Source: Nocardioides lacusdianchii (GTDB taxonomy: Bacteria; Actinomycetota; Actinomycetes; Propionibacteriales; Nocardioidaceae). Taken from it: a stretch of DNA of 64,000 nucleotides. The stretch lies in assembly GCF_020102855.1 (NCBI RefSeq), contig NZ_JADHZD010000005.1, forward strand, positions 310,001 to 374,000, in the 5' to 3' direction. Below the pieces are notes generated by a model that was not told the origin of the DNA, searched no databases, and was given only the letters and a program-made list of their open reading frames with translations. Positions 53,409 through 61,426 of this stretch are shown piece after piece. The number at the start of each line of letters is the position of its first letter. Within the stretch, counting starts at the first letter, position 1. Both the position numbers and the translations under genes were made by a program.

Positions 53409-55165
53409 CCCCCGTCCTCGCGGCCACGGCCTTCCTCGGTGTCGTGACGACGGCGTCGGGGTGGTTCGTCCGGCAGAGCGGCCGGGCGCAGTGGTCCGCT
53501 GTCTTCCTCGTGCTCGGCGGCATCGCGCTCCTCCTCGGATGCGCGGCCGTCGTGCTCGACCTCGACGGTGCGGCCTCCCCGGTCCTCCGGCTCGCCGGCT
53601 GCCTGCTGCTGCCGCTGGCTGTGCTGGCGTACCCCCGACTCGCCTGGCGCGAGCCGGTCTCCTTCGTGTTGCTCGTGGTCGTCGTCGCCGCGGGCGTGCT
53701 GGGCGTCGCGTGGGAGGAGTCGTTCGAGCTGATGGGGTTCGTCCTCGTGGGTGCGCTCCTGGTCCACGTGTGGTGGGCGCTCGAGCGCGGGGACGCCGAG
53801 GACCGCCGTGCGCTGGCGTGGAGCTCGCTGGCGTGGATCGGCGCCGGGCTGGCGGCGGCGTTCGTGGCGTTCCTCAGCGAGTCGCTGGGCAGCGCGAGCG
53901 TCCCGGAGCTCGACGCTGTCTTCGTCGCGGTCCTCGCCGTCGGACCAGTGGCGATGGCCGTCGGGGTGGTGCGCCCCGAGGTGGTCGACGTACGCGGTCT
54001 GGTGACGCGGGCCGTCGTCGCGGCGACCGTCCTGACGACGTACGTCTCTGTCGGGGTCGGGCTCACGTCGACCGTCGAGCAGGTCAGCGGACGGCCGCTG
54101 GAGCCGACGCCGATCGTCGTCATCTGCGCGGTGCTCGCGTTCGGCGTACGGCCCCTGCAGGTGCTGCTGCGCGGTGTCGTCGACCAGCTGCTGTTCGGGG
54201 ACCGGCCCGACCCGCTGGCGGCGGCGACGTCCCTGGCCGACCGGATCGGTGACGACCCGGCGCTCGCGCTGGCCGCGGTGCGCGAGGCGCTCGTCCTGCC
54301 GTACGCCAGCATCCGCGCGGGCGGGGAGGTACTGGCGTCGTCGGGGGCCGAGGTGACGCACACGCGGGTGCTGCCGCTGCGGCTCGGCGAGGACGAGGTG
54401 GGGGAGGTGGTCGTCGGGCTGCGGGCGGGCGACCTCGGGCTGTCGCGCGCCGACGAGGACGTGCTGAGGATCATGGCACCTCTGCTGGCGCAGACCCTGC
54501 GCGCGCGGCAGATGAGTGCGGACCTGCAGCGGTCGCGGGAGGCGGTCGTCGCCGCCGTCGAGGAGGAGCGCCGCCGGCTGCGGCGCGACCTGCACGACGG
54601 GCTCGGGCCGACGCTCAGCGGCGTGGCCTTCGCGACGGACGCCGCGCGCAACCAAGTGCGGTCCGACCCGGACAAGGCCGATGAACTGCTGGTGCAGCTC
54701 CGGTCCGACACCGCGCACGCGATCACCGAGATCCGCCGGCTGGTCGAGGGGCTGCGGCCGCCCGCGCTGGACGAGCTCGGCCTCGAGGGGGCCGTTCGGC
54801 AGCACGCGTCGACCTTGCACTCGTCCGCCGGCCTCCCGCTCCCGGTCTCCGTCTCGGTGCCCACCGCGCTGCCTGCGCTGTCGGCTGCGACGGAGGTGGC
54901 GGCGTACCGCATCGTCGTCGAGGCGCTGACCAACGTGGCCCGTCACGCCTCCGCCACGTGTGCCTCTGTCTCGTTGGAGGTCGGGGACCGCGGGCTCGTG
55001 CTGACGGTGCGCGACGACGGTGGCGCCGGCGGCGCCTGGACACCCGGGGTGGGGATCGCGTCGATGCGCGAGCGCGCGCTGCAGGTCGGCGGGACGCTCA
55101 CGGCGTACGCCACCGACGCTGGCGGGGTGGTCGAGGCGGCGCTCCCGCTGGGGGTTACGGAATGA
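53405..55165 (+). CDS. Membrane sensor histidine kinase, HisKA_3 type
   Basis: 586 residues. Roughly seven to eight hydrophobic helices occupy the first ~240 residues. A GAF-like region follows (~280-360), then the dimerisation/phosphoacceptor helix RRRLRRDLHDGLGPTLSG with His397, and an HATPase_c domain with VVEALTNVARHA (N-box) and VRDDGGAGGAWTPGVGIASM (G-boxes). It belongs to the NarX/DesK-like group and is coupled to the regulator (ATGA) and to the phosphatase-like gene downstream (ATGA). The sensed signal is unknown. Confidence 0.93.
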   Translation: MTPVLAATAFLGVVTTASGWFVRQSGRAQWSAVFLVLGGIALLLGCAAVVLDLDGAASPVLRLAGCLLLPLAVLAYPRLAWREPVSFVLLVVVVAAGVLGVAWEESFELMGFVLVGALLVHVWWALERGDAEDRRALAWSSLAWIGAGLAAAFVAFLSESLGSASVPELDAVFVAVLAVGPVAMAVGVVRPEVVDVRGLVTRAVVAATVLTTYVSVGVGLTSTVEQVSGRPLEPTPIVVICAVLAFGVRPLQVLLRGVVDQLLFGDRPDPLAAATSLADRIGDDPALALAAVREALVLPYASIRAGGEVLASSGAEVTHTRVLPLRLGEDEVGEVVVGLRAGDLGLSRADEDVLRIMAPLLAQTLRARQMSADLQRSREAVVAAVEEERRRLRRDLHDGLGPTLSGVAFATDAARNQVRSDPDKADELLVQLRSDTAHAITEIRRLVEGLRPPALDELGLEGAVRQHASTLHSSAGLPLPVSVSVPTALPALSAATEVAAYRIVVEALTNVARHASATCASVSLEVGDRGLVLTVRDDGGAGGAWTPGVGIASMRERALQVGGTLTAYATDAGGVVEAALPLGVTE

Positions 55166-55602
55166 CCCACCTCTCGCCCACGTGGGACCCGGCGGCGCGC
55201 GGTGTCGTCGAGCTGCCGTCCGGCCGCCTGGTGCGCGGGCGCGCGTTGAGCTCGTCGCTGCCCGAGGGCACGGTTCCCGAAATGGGTGTGTACCTGCTGG
55301 GCTCGCCGCCTCCCGCGGTGCCGTGGGAGAGCCGGTGGATCCGGTGGCCCGACTTCCGCCTGCCCGCCGACCGCGACGCCGCGCGCGAGGTGCTGCGTGA
55401 GGCGTGGGAACGGGCGGCTGACGAGCGCGTCGAGGTGGCGTGCGCCGGCGGACGCGGGCGTACGGGGACCGCCCTCGCCTGTCTCGCCGTCCTCGACGGC
55501 GTCCCTGCTGAGGAGGAGGCGGTGGTGTGGGTGCGCGAGCGCTACCACCCACGGGCGGTGGAGACGCCGTGGCAGCGACGGTTCGTCAGGCGGTTCGCGT
55601 GA
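55162..55602 (+). CDS. Protein-tyrosine/dual-specificity phosphatase-like protein
   Basis: 146 residues. The signature VACAGGRGRTGTALAC gives CX5R with Cys94 and Arg100, and WPDF (62-65) supplies the general acid Asp64. The family cleaves phosphotyrosine or other phospho-monoesters in the cytosol. ATG 55162 overlaps the kinase stop as ATGA, so it is translated with the two-component system. A phosphatase of this type with a HisKA_3 system is uncommon; a role in modulating phospho-signals is inferred. Confidence 0.85.
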   Translation: MTHLSPTWDPAARGVVELPSGRLVRGRALSSSLPEGTVPEMGVYLLGSPPPAVPWESRWIRWPDFRLPADRDAAREVLREAWERAADERVEVACAGGRGRTGTALACLAVLDGVPAEEEAVVWVRERYHPRAVETPWQRRFVRRFA

Positions 55603-55778
55603 GGCCGAGGTGGTGGGCGACCAGTCGGTCTGGTCTCACCATGTGCCCGCTGCCGCTCGGCTGCGTGAGCGAGCACCTTCGGGCACACGGTGAGCAGGTC
55701 TAGGTCTACCGCGGGGTTCCGGGTCCGCACAACCGTGGTTGAAGGCGCTACTTCTTCCACCTCCACTCCGTCAGACAT
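55542..55778 (-). CDS. Possible small protein with strong ribosome site
   Basis: A 78-codon frame starting at ATG 55776-55778 with GGAGGAGGCTC directly upstream, one of the best ribosome sites in the region. The start is acidic (MSDGVEVEEVAPSTTVVRTR, then NPAVDLDLLTVCPKVLAHAA), the rest basic and Pro-rich, and the last ~20 codons overlap the phosphatase gene antisense. Third-position GC is lower than in neighbouring genes. It is either a real small peptide gene or a fortuitous ribosome site; no homology is recognised. Confidence 0.35.
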   Translation of the reverse strand: MSDGVEVEEVAPSTTVVRTRNPAVDLDLLTVCPKVLAHAAERQRAHGETRPTGRPPPRPHANRLTNRRCHGVSTARGW

Positions 55779-55881
55779 GAGCCTCCTCCGAGGGGGTACT
55801 GGTGGGCACTGCACGTCGCGGGCACGAGGCTCAAGCCCATGGGCACGCCTGCTTCGAGAGCCACCACACGGAGACACATCC

Positions 55882-55956
55882 ATGTCGACCACCAGCACCT
55901 CGCTGACCATCCGATGGACGTTCAGCCGCACCGACCCGAGCTGCCGTCATGAGTGA
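55882..55956 (+). CDS. Possible 24-residue leader ORF of the GAF-ANTAR gene
   Basis: ATG 55882 follows CGGAGACACATCC, a fair ribosome site. It encodes MSTTSTSLTIRWTFSRTDPS followed by CRHE, and its TGA lies 5 bases into the ANTAR gene, overlapping its start by 8 bp. This may couple translation; it may equally be noise. Confidence 0.3.
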   Translation: MSTTSTSLTIRWTFSRTDPSCRHE

Positions 55957-56632
55957 GGACCGCATCGTCGAGGCCTCCCGCCGTCTGGCCGCCGCGCTCC
56001 GGCCCGGCGACCTCGACCAGACGCTCGCCAACATCACGGCGGCCGCGGTCGAGGTCCTACCGGACGTGCAGTGGAGCAGCCTGTCCGTCAAGCACGCCGA
56101 CGGCAGCCTTGAGACCGTGGCGCCGACCCACGACGTCCTCCGCGACGTCGACGCGGCGCAGTACGAGCTGCAGGAGGGGCCCTGCTTCGAGGCCGCGGTC
56201 GACACCGTCCACATCGTCTCGTCGCACCTGGCGGCCGATGAGCGCTTCCCGCGGTACGCGCCTGTGGCACTGGAGGCCGGCATCCGGGCGCAGGCCGGCA
56301 TCCGGCTCTTCGACGCCCAGCACTCCAACGGGGCGCTGAATCTCTACTCCGACAAGGTCGGAGCCTTCGAGGACCTGGGCGTGCTGGCCGAGCTCTTCGC
56401 GCACCAGTCGGCCGTCGCGCTGGAGTACGCCCGCAGGATCGACCAGCTCCAGGAGGCGGTCACCGCGCGCCAGCTGATCGGTCAGGCCGTGGGTGTCGTG
56501 ATGGAGCGCTTCGGGGTCGACGACGCGCGCGCGTTCGGATTCCTGACCCGCCTGTCGAACCAGGAGAACCTCAAGCTCCGACTCGTCGCCGAACGGCTCC
56601 TCGCCACGCCACGCGACACCCCCGGCGGCTGA
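55949..56632 (+). CDS. GAF and ANTAR domain protein
   Basis: 227 residues. A GAF domain (~10-155; EGPCFEAAVDTVHIVSSHLA is the typical centre) is followed by an ANTAR domain (~165-225: LQEAVTARQLIGQAVGVVME, RFGVDDARAFGFLTRLS). ANTAR binds RNA hairpins and prevents transcription termination, so this is probably a signal-responsive antiterminator. No dual-hexaloop target was seen nearby. The ATG at 55949 has no strong ribosome site of its own. Confidence 0.88.
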   Translation: MSEDRIVEASRRLAAALRPGDLDQTLANITAAAVEVLPDVQWSSLSVKHADGSLETVAPTHDVLRDVDAAQYELQEGPCFEAAVDTVHIVSSHLAADERFPRYAPVALEAGIRAQAGIRLFDAQHSNGALNLYSDKVGAFEDLGVLAELFAHQSAVALEYARRIDQLQEAVTARQLIGQAVGVVMERFGVDDARAFGFLTRLSNQENLKLRLVAERLLATPRDTPGG

Positions 56633-56695
56633 CCGCACCGCCGCCGACTCGCGCAGCGACGGTCTTTTCGGCTTCCTGCAACGATTCGTCTCGTG

Positions 56696-57745
56696 ATGTC
56701 TCGGACCCACGTCGCCCTCCTCGTCGCCACGCTCGCGCTGACGACCGCGTGCGGGTCCGACGACCCCGCCGGGTCGCCGGCCTCCTGGCCGACCACCACG
56801 ACCCCCGTCGCGACAGACGGGCTGATCTGGGCGAGCGGCAGCACGGTCCACCTGCCCGACGGCTCGACGATCGACACCGGGGACCTCGCCGGGGCGTACG
56901 TCGTCGCGGGCGCCGGGGTCTGGTTCGCCTCCGCGGACCCGAGCGAGCGGGAGGGCAACGCGCTGCCGGAGCTGCGCGTCGCGACCGCCGACGGGGTGGA
57001 GGACCTCGGCGTGCACCCCGGCATCGGCAGCCTCACCACGTCCGCGGACGGACGATGGCTGGCCTTCATCGACCGGCTGGAGGAGGGCGCCGGGTCGGCC
57101 GAGGCGGTCGTCGTCGACCTGACCACCGGCGAGGAGGTCGTGCGCAGCAGCGAGGGACTCCTGCCGAAGGAGACCGAGGGCGCCGACTGGACCGACCTCT
57201 ACGAGGACGCGCCGGTCGGCATGCTCGGCGTCGTCGACGGAACGGCGTACGTCCAGGGGCTCAACGCCCTCGTGAGCCACGACCTCTCGACCGGCGAGGC
57301 GACGTCCGAAGACCTCGACTGGGAGGCGATCCGCGCGTCGGACTGGTGGCAGTCGCTGCACCTCACCGCCCCGCTCCCGAACGCCGACCGCACCTGGCAC
57401 ATCCCAGCGCAGGCGTTCGGCGCGAGGCCGGTGCTGGAGTCCGCTGACGGTGAGCGCGTCACCACGACGCGGCCGGACGCCACCGGCCCGCTCGGCTCGC
57501 CCGACGTCACCGGGCCGCCGCTGGAGGAGTGGAGCCTCGGCGGCTGGAGCGACGCGACGACCGTGGTCGGGAAGACGCCGTCGCGGGACGGGTCCTCGGT
57601 CGACTGGCTGTCGCCCGTCCTCATCACCTGCGTCGTCCCGAGCGGCGAGTGCACGGTGGTGGAGGGCACGGAGGAGGGTATCAACCTTCCCTCCGACAGG
57701 CCCTTCGGGTTGCCGCGGGAGAGCAGCATCGACCCGGACGCTTAG
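56696..57745 (+). CDS. Lipoprotein with TolB-like/beta-propeller blades
   Basis: About 349 residues. The signal ends in a lipobox (LTTAC, Cys19), so it is anchored to the outer face of the membrane. The body alternates beta strands (LIWASGSTVHLPDGS, LTTSADGRWLAFIDRL) in a TolB/WD40-like propeller pattern, without any catalytic motif. A GTG at 56693 directly precedes the ATG chosen. The function is unknown. It ends just before a repeat copy and the convergent cobM. Confidence 0.75.
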   Translation: MSRTHVALLVATLALTTACGSDDPAGSPASWPTTTTPVATDGLIWASGSTVHLPDGSTIDTGDLAGAYVVAGAGVWFASADPSEREGNALPELRVATADGVEDLGVHPGIGSLTTSADGRWLAFIDRLEEGAGSAEAVVVDLTTGEEVVRSSEGLLPKETEGADWTDLYEDAPVGMLGVVDGTAYVQGLNALVSHDLSTGEATSEDLDWEAIRASDWWQSLHLTAPLPNADRTWHIPAQAFGARPVLESADGERVTTTRPDATGPLGSPDVTGPPLEEWSLGGWSDATTVVGKTPSRDGSSVDWLSPVLITCVVPSGECTVVEGTEEGINLPSDRPFGLPRESSIDPDA

Positions 57746-57751
57746 GTCGGA

Positions 57752-57802
57752 CCAGCGGGTTGCGAGGCTCGTCGCTGGCGCTCCTCGCGCCTCAACCAGC
57801 GG
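57752..57802. repeat. Palindromic repeat supplying the cobM stop codon
   Basis: Arms read CCAGCGGGTTGCGAGGC and GCGCCTCAACCAGCGG, with GTCGCTGGCGCTCC between. The TGA of cobM (57792-57794) lies in the right arm (GCTGGTTGAGG), so the last codons of CobM are repeat sequence. Confidence 0.8.
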
Positions 57803-58541
57803 ACGGCTGACGGTGTCGGTCGGGCGTGTAGAGCCACGACTCGCCACCCCCGCGCGCCAGCGCCCAGCCAACGAGGATGACCGCAGCCTGCCTGAGGCCC
57901 GCCTCCTCGACCCGGTCGGCCATGTCCGCGAGGGTGCCGCGGAGGACGAGCTCGTCCGGCTGCGAAGCCCGGTGGACCACGACCACCGGGCAGTCGGCGC
58001 CGTACTCCTCGACGAGTTCCTCGGCCAGCGAGCGGGTTCGCCTGATCGCGAGGTGCAGCACCAGGGTCGCTCGTGTGGCCGCGAATGCGGCGAGCGACTC
58101 GGTCGGTGGCATCGCGGTGGAGCGGGCCTGCGTCCTGGTCAGCACCACGCTCTGCGCGACGAGCGGGACGGTGAGCTCGCGGCCGACGACAGCGGCCGCA
58201 GCGGCGTACGCCGGGACTCCCGGGCACACGTCCCACGCCACCCCGGCGGCGTCGAGGCGCGCGGTCTGCTCAGCGAGGGCGGAGTAGAGCGACGGATCGC
58301 CGGAGGTGAGGCGTACGACCTCGCATCCCTCCGCAGCCGCGTCCACCATGACCGACGTGATCTGGTCGAGGTCGAGTGACTGGGTGTCGACCTGGCGGGC
58401 GTCGGGGCAGTGGGCGAGGACCTCGGCGTCGAGGTACGTCCCCGGGTAGAGCACGACGTCGGCCGCCGCGAGCAGCGACGCGGCGCGCAGGGTGATCAGG
58501 TCGGCCGCGCCGGGGCCGGCGCCGACGAAGTGGACGGTCAC
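57792..58541 (-). CDS. cobM: Precorrin-4 C11-methyltransferase
   Basis: 249 residues of the tetrapyrrole methylase family. VHFVGAGPGAADLITLRAA (N-terminal glycine-rich loop), YPGTYLD, RLTSGDPSLYSALAEQ and VCPGVPAYAAAAAV mark CobM, which methylates C11 of precorrin-4. GTG 58541 overlaps the CobIJ stop as GTGA. The C-terminus (HRQPSAG) is set by the repeat at 57752-57802. A much longer same-frame ORF upstream is antisense-type overlap with CobIJ. Confidence 0.95.
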   Translation of the reverse strand: MTVHFVGAGPGAADLITLRAASLLAAADVVLYPGTYLDAEVLAHCPDARQVDTQSLDLDQITSVMVDAAAEGCEVVRLTSGDPSLYSALAEQTARLDAAGVAWDVCPGVPAYAAAAAVVGRELTVPLVAQSVVLTRTQARSTAMPPTESLAAFAATRATLVLHLAIRRTRSLAEELVEEYGADCPVVVVHRASQPDELVLRGTLADMADRVEEAGLRQAAVILVGWALARGGGESWLYTPDRHRQPSAG

Positions 58542-60163
58542 TCCACGAACCTCGGCGTCCACACCCGGCCGGTCGCGGTCACGGTGGTCGACGAGGCGCC
58601 CACGATCAGCAGGCACTTCATGTCGACCGTGTCGGCCTCGAGCTCGGCGAGGGTGGTCACCGTCAGCGACTCCTCGGCGCGGCCCACGTCGCGGCCGACC
58701 ACGACGACCGTGTCGGGGCTGCGGTGCTCGAGGAAGAGCTTCTGGAGGTCGGCGACCTGGGTGGTGCGGCTGCGTGAGGCCGGGTTGTAGACCGCGAGCA
58801 CCAGGTCGGCCTCGGCGATCGCGTGCAGCCGTCGCGCGATCACCGGCCACGGCTTGAGCCGGTCGCTGAGCGACACGACCGCGAAGTCCGCGCCGATCGG
58901 TGCGCCGGCGCGGGCCGCGACGGCCTGGACTGCGCTGACGCCGGGGAGGACCTCGACGGGTACGTCGGGATAGTCGGAGGCAGCCTCGAACACCGCGCTC
59001 GCCATTCCGAAGACGCCCGCGTCGCCGCCGGAGACGACCGCCACCCGGTGTCCCTGCTGGGCGAGGTCCAGCGCGAGCCGGGCACGGTCGACCTCGACGG
59101 TGTTGCCGGAGGCGTGGCGGGTGAGGCCCTCGCGCTGGGGGACGCGGTTGACGTAGGGGGCGTAGCCGACGACGTGGTCGACGTGGGCGAGGGCTTCTCG
59201 GGCTTCGTCGGTGAGCCAGGCGTCGAGGCCGGGGCCCAGGCCGATGACCTGGAGGGGGTGGGGTCTCGATACGCCCGCTCGTTCCTCGCGGGCTACTCGA
59301 CCACCGAGGGAGGGGGAGTCCTTGCGGGCTACTCGACCACCGAGGGAGGGGGATTCCTGGCGGGCTACTCGACCACCGAGGGAATGGGAGTCCTCGCGGG
59401 CTACTCGACCGGCGAGGGGCGGGCGGCGGCCGCCGGGATCCTCCGCAACGCTGTCGCCGGGGACGACGATCAGCGAGAAGTACGGCACCGAGGCGGGGTC
59501 GACATCGACCACGGGCATCCAGCGCTCGGCGGGCATCGACGCGCGCTCGACGTACATCGCGTGCTCGAGGCGGCCGGCCTGGCGCAGGGCCTCGACCACG
59601 CCGGGGAAGCGGCGGCCGAGCTTCATGATGATCGCGCCGTCGGTGTCGGCGAGGCGGCGCGCGAGCTCGGGGACGTCGAGGGTGCCGGGGAGCACGGTGA
59701 GCACGTCGGTCTGCCGGACGAGCGGCGAGGCGAGGACGGCGGTGGCGGCGGCGAAGGCGGGCACGCCCGGGACGACCTCGGTCTCGAAGCGCGGGGCGAG
59801 CCGGTCGTGGAGGTACATGAACGAGCCGAAGAACAGCGGGTCGCCCTCGGCCAGCACCACGACCGTACGGCCCTGCTCGAGGTGGGCACTCAGGCGCGAG
59901 GCGCACTCCTCGTAGAACTCGGCCATCGCGCCGGCGTACCCGCCCGGGTGCGCGGTCGGGCCGGTTGTGACGGGGTAGCGGAGCTCTTCCTCGATCGCGC
60001 TGCGCGGGATGAGGTCGGCGGCGATCCGGCGCGCGTTGGACTGCTTGCCGACGCCGGCGTGGAAGGCGATCACGTCGGCGTCGCGGATCAGCCGCGCGGC
60101 CTTGAGGGTGACCAGCTCGGGGTCGCCCGGCCCCAGCCCGACGCCGTACAGCCGGCCGGTCAC
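58538..60163 (-). CDS. cobIJ: Fused precorrin-2 C20- and precorrin-3B C17-methyltransferase
   Basis: 541 residues, the mycobacterial-type CobI-CobJ fusion. CobI (1-~245): LYGVGLGPGDPELVTLKAAR, VVVLAEGDPLFFGSFMYLHD, VVPGVPAFAAATAVL. CobJ (~300-541): VIGLGPGLDAWLTDEA, VVSGGDAGVFGMASAVFE, LPGVSAVQAVAARAGAP and VLAVYNPASRSRTTQ. Between them, residues ~246-302 are repeat-derived: four 12-residue units such as LGGRVARQESPS and LGGRVARKDSPS. GTG start 60163 overlaps the cobH stop (GTGA). It methylates C20 of precorrin-2 and C17 of precorrin-3B, with ring contraction. Confidence 0.94.
   Translation of the reverse strand: MTGRLYGVGLGPGDPELVTLKAARLIRDADVIAFHAGVGKQSNARRIAADLIPRSAIEEELRYPVTTGPTAHPGGYAGAMAEFYEECASRLSAHLEQGRTVVVLAEGDPLFFGSFMYLHDRLAPRFETEVVPGVPAFAAATAVLASPLVRQTDVLTVLPGTLDVPELARRLADTDGAIIMKLGRRFPGVVEALRQAGRLEHAMYVERASMPAERWMPVVDVDPASVPYFSLIVVPGDSVAEDPGGRRPPLAGRVAREDSHSLGGRVARQESPSLGGRVARKDSPSLGGRVAREERAGVSRPHPLQVIGLGPGLDAWLTDEAREALAHVDHVVGYAPYVNRVPQREGLTRHASGNTVEVDRARLALDLAQQGHRVAVVSGGDAGVFGMASAVFEAASDYPDVPVEVLPGVSAVQAVAARAGAPIGADFAVVSLSDRLKPWPVIARRLHAIAEADLVLAVYNPASRSRTTQVADLQKLFLEHRSPDTVVVVGRDVGRAEESLTVTTLAELEADTVDMKCLLIVGASSTTVTATGRVWTPRFVE
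59260..59426. repeat. Four 36-bp tandem repeat units within cobIJ
   Basis: A full-length family start (GGTCTCGATACGCCCGCTCG, 59260-) runs into units beginning at 59283, 59319, 59355 and 59391, each 36 bp and centred on GCGGGCTACTCGACC. The period is exact and a multiple of three, so the frame is kept. There are no unique spacers. Confidence 0.9.
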
Positions 60164-60822
60164 TCCCGCTCCTGGGCCAGTGCGTTGAGGGCGGAGGCGG
60201 CCATCGCCGACCCGCCGCGACGGCCGCGGACAGTGAGGAAGGGGACGTCGAGGCCTTGCAGGGCGACCTCCTCCAGCGCCTGCTTGGACTCGGCGGCGCC
60301 GATGAAGCCGACCGGTACGCCCACGATCGCGGCCGGTCGCGGCGCTCCGTCGAGCAGCATCTCGAGCAGGTGGAACAGCGCGGTGGGGGCGTTGCCGATC
60401 GCGACCACCGCCCCTTCGAGGCGGCCCTCGAGGAGCGAGAGCGCGGCGGCCGAGCGGGTGGTGGCCATCAGCATCGCGAGGTCGGGCGTACGCCGGTCGT
60501 GCAGCGCGCAGAGCACCTCGTTGTCGCGGGGCAGCCGGGCGCGGGTGACGCCGGACGCGACCATGTGCGCGTCGGTGATGATCGGCGCACCGGCCTCGAG
60601 GGCCTCGCGGGCGGCGCTCACCAGACGCGGGTGGATCACGAGGTCGTCGGTCAGGTCGACCTGTCCGGTCCCGTGGACCATGCGTACGGCGACGCGCTCG
60701 GCGTCGGCCGGCAGGTGGTCGAACCGGGCCTCGCGGCGGATCGTCGCGAAAGACTCGTCGTAGATCGCGGCCCCGCGGGCGATGTAGTCGTAGCGACGGG
60801 TCGGTCGGGCAAGCAGGGTCAT
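60160..60822 (-). CDS. cobH: Precorrin-8X methylmutase
   Basis: 220 residues. It moves the C11 methyl to C12, forming hydrogenobyrinic acid. The catalytic His50 is in RMVHGTGQVDL; other blocks are DAHMVASGVTRARLP, AIGNAPTALFHLLEML and VPVGFIGAAESKQAL. ATG 60820-60822 lies ~45 bases after the riboswitch and heads cobH-cobIJ-cobM. Confidence 0.95.
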   Translation of the reverse strand: MTLLARPTRRYDYIARGAAIYDESFATIRREARFDHLPADAERVAVRMVHGTGQVDLTDDLVIHPRLVSAAREALEAGAPIITDAHMVASGVTRARLPRDNEVLCALHDRRTPDLAMLMATTRSAAALSLLEGRLEGAVVAIGNAPTALFHLLEMLLDGAPRPAAIVGVPVGFIGAAESKQALEEVALQGLDVPFLTVRGRRGGSAMAASALNALAQERE

Positions 60823-60865
60823 CACGGCTCCTCGGGGTTCGCGCCCCTGGGTAGGCAGGTAACGC

Positions 60866-60957
60866 CGCGCGGGCAGTGTCTGGCTCGCCCCCGATGTGGC
60901 TGGGGGACTGACAGTGGCGGAACCGCCCCGGACTTGCACCGGGTTCCTGCGTCGCGT
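60866..60957 (-). promoter_or_regulatory. Cobalamin riboswitch upstream of cobH-cobIJ-cobM
   Basis: On the minus strand the core reads CAGGAACCCGGTGCAAGTCC, then GGGGCGGTTCCGCCACTGTC, then GAGCCAGACACTGCCCG (B12 box). This is a textbook cobalamin aptamer core; the boundaries are approximate. Confidence 0.93.
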
Positions 60958-61017
60958 GACGGGGGCAGCCTAGGGCAGGTCGGGCTGGTGTGGATGTCCG
61001 GATACGGTGCGTTCGCC

Positions 61018-61332
61018 ATGGATCCCGTCGACCGCACCGTCAAGCAGCTCGAGCTCAACCAGCTGCTGCGCAGTGCCCTGCCGCTCATCGCGGCGGGCCT
61101 CGGTGTCGCCGGTCTCTACACCTCGCTCGCGATGACCAGCGACCTTGCCGTGTTCTGGATCGGACCGCCGCTCGCACTGGCGGGCAGTGTCTTCGCGGCG
61201 ATCGGCTACCGGGGTCGGCTGCGCGAGATCCGCAGTCCGGTGCCCTCGACGGGACGGCACTACCCGTGGCTCTTCCTCGGCTGGGCGTGCGTCGTCGCGG
61301 GAGCGCTCATCCCGCCGTACGCGTACGCCTGA
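61018..61332 (+). CDS. Small three-helix membrane protein
   Basis: 104 residues. The N-terminus is polar (MDPVDRTVKQLELNQLL) and leads into three hydrophobic helices (SALPLIAAGLGVAGLYTSLA; VFWIGPPLALAGSVFAAIGY; YPWLFLGWACVVAGALIPPY). A longer start at ATG 60994 would add eight residues. No family is recognised. It is divergent from the cobH riboswitch and convergent with cobG. Confidence 0.65.
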   Translation: MDPVDRTVKQLELNQLLRSALPLIAAGLGVAGLYTSLAMTSDLAVFWIGPPLALAGSVFAAIGYRGRLREIRSPVPSTGRHYPWLFLGWACVVAGALIPPYAYA

Positions 61333-61363
61333 CCGGACTTGGCCGTCGTCGACCAGCGGTCGT

Positions 61364-61418
61364 GTGGGGAACCACCTGCAGGTCGGCAGAGCGCTGTGGC
61401 CTGCGTCTCGTTCCCCAC
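61364..61418. terminator. Possible bidirectional hairpin between convergent genes
   Basis: GTGGGGAAC (61364-61372) and GTTCCCCAC (61410-61418) are exact inverted copies 37 bp apart, in the 94-bp gap between a plus-strand membrane gene and cobG. The loop is long and there is no T-tract, so the terminator role is weak inference. Confidence 0.3.
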
Positions 61419-61426
61419 GGCACCCG

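Noticed and set aside
59283..59426. Regular 36-bp periodicity resembling a CRISPR array
   Set aside because: The units are contiguous without unique spacers, lie in frame within cobIJ, and no cas genes are present.
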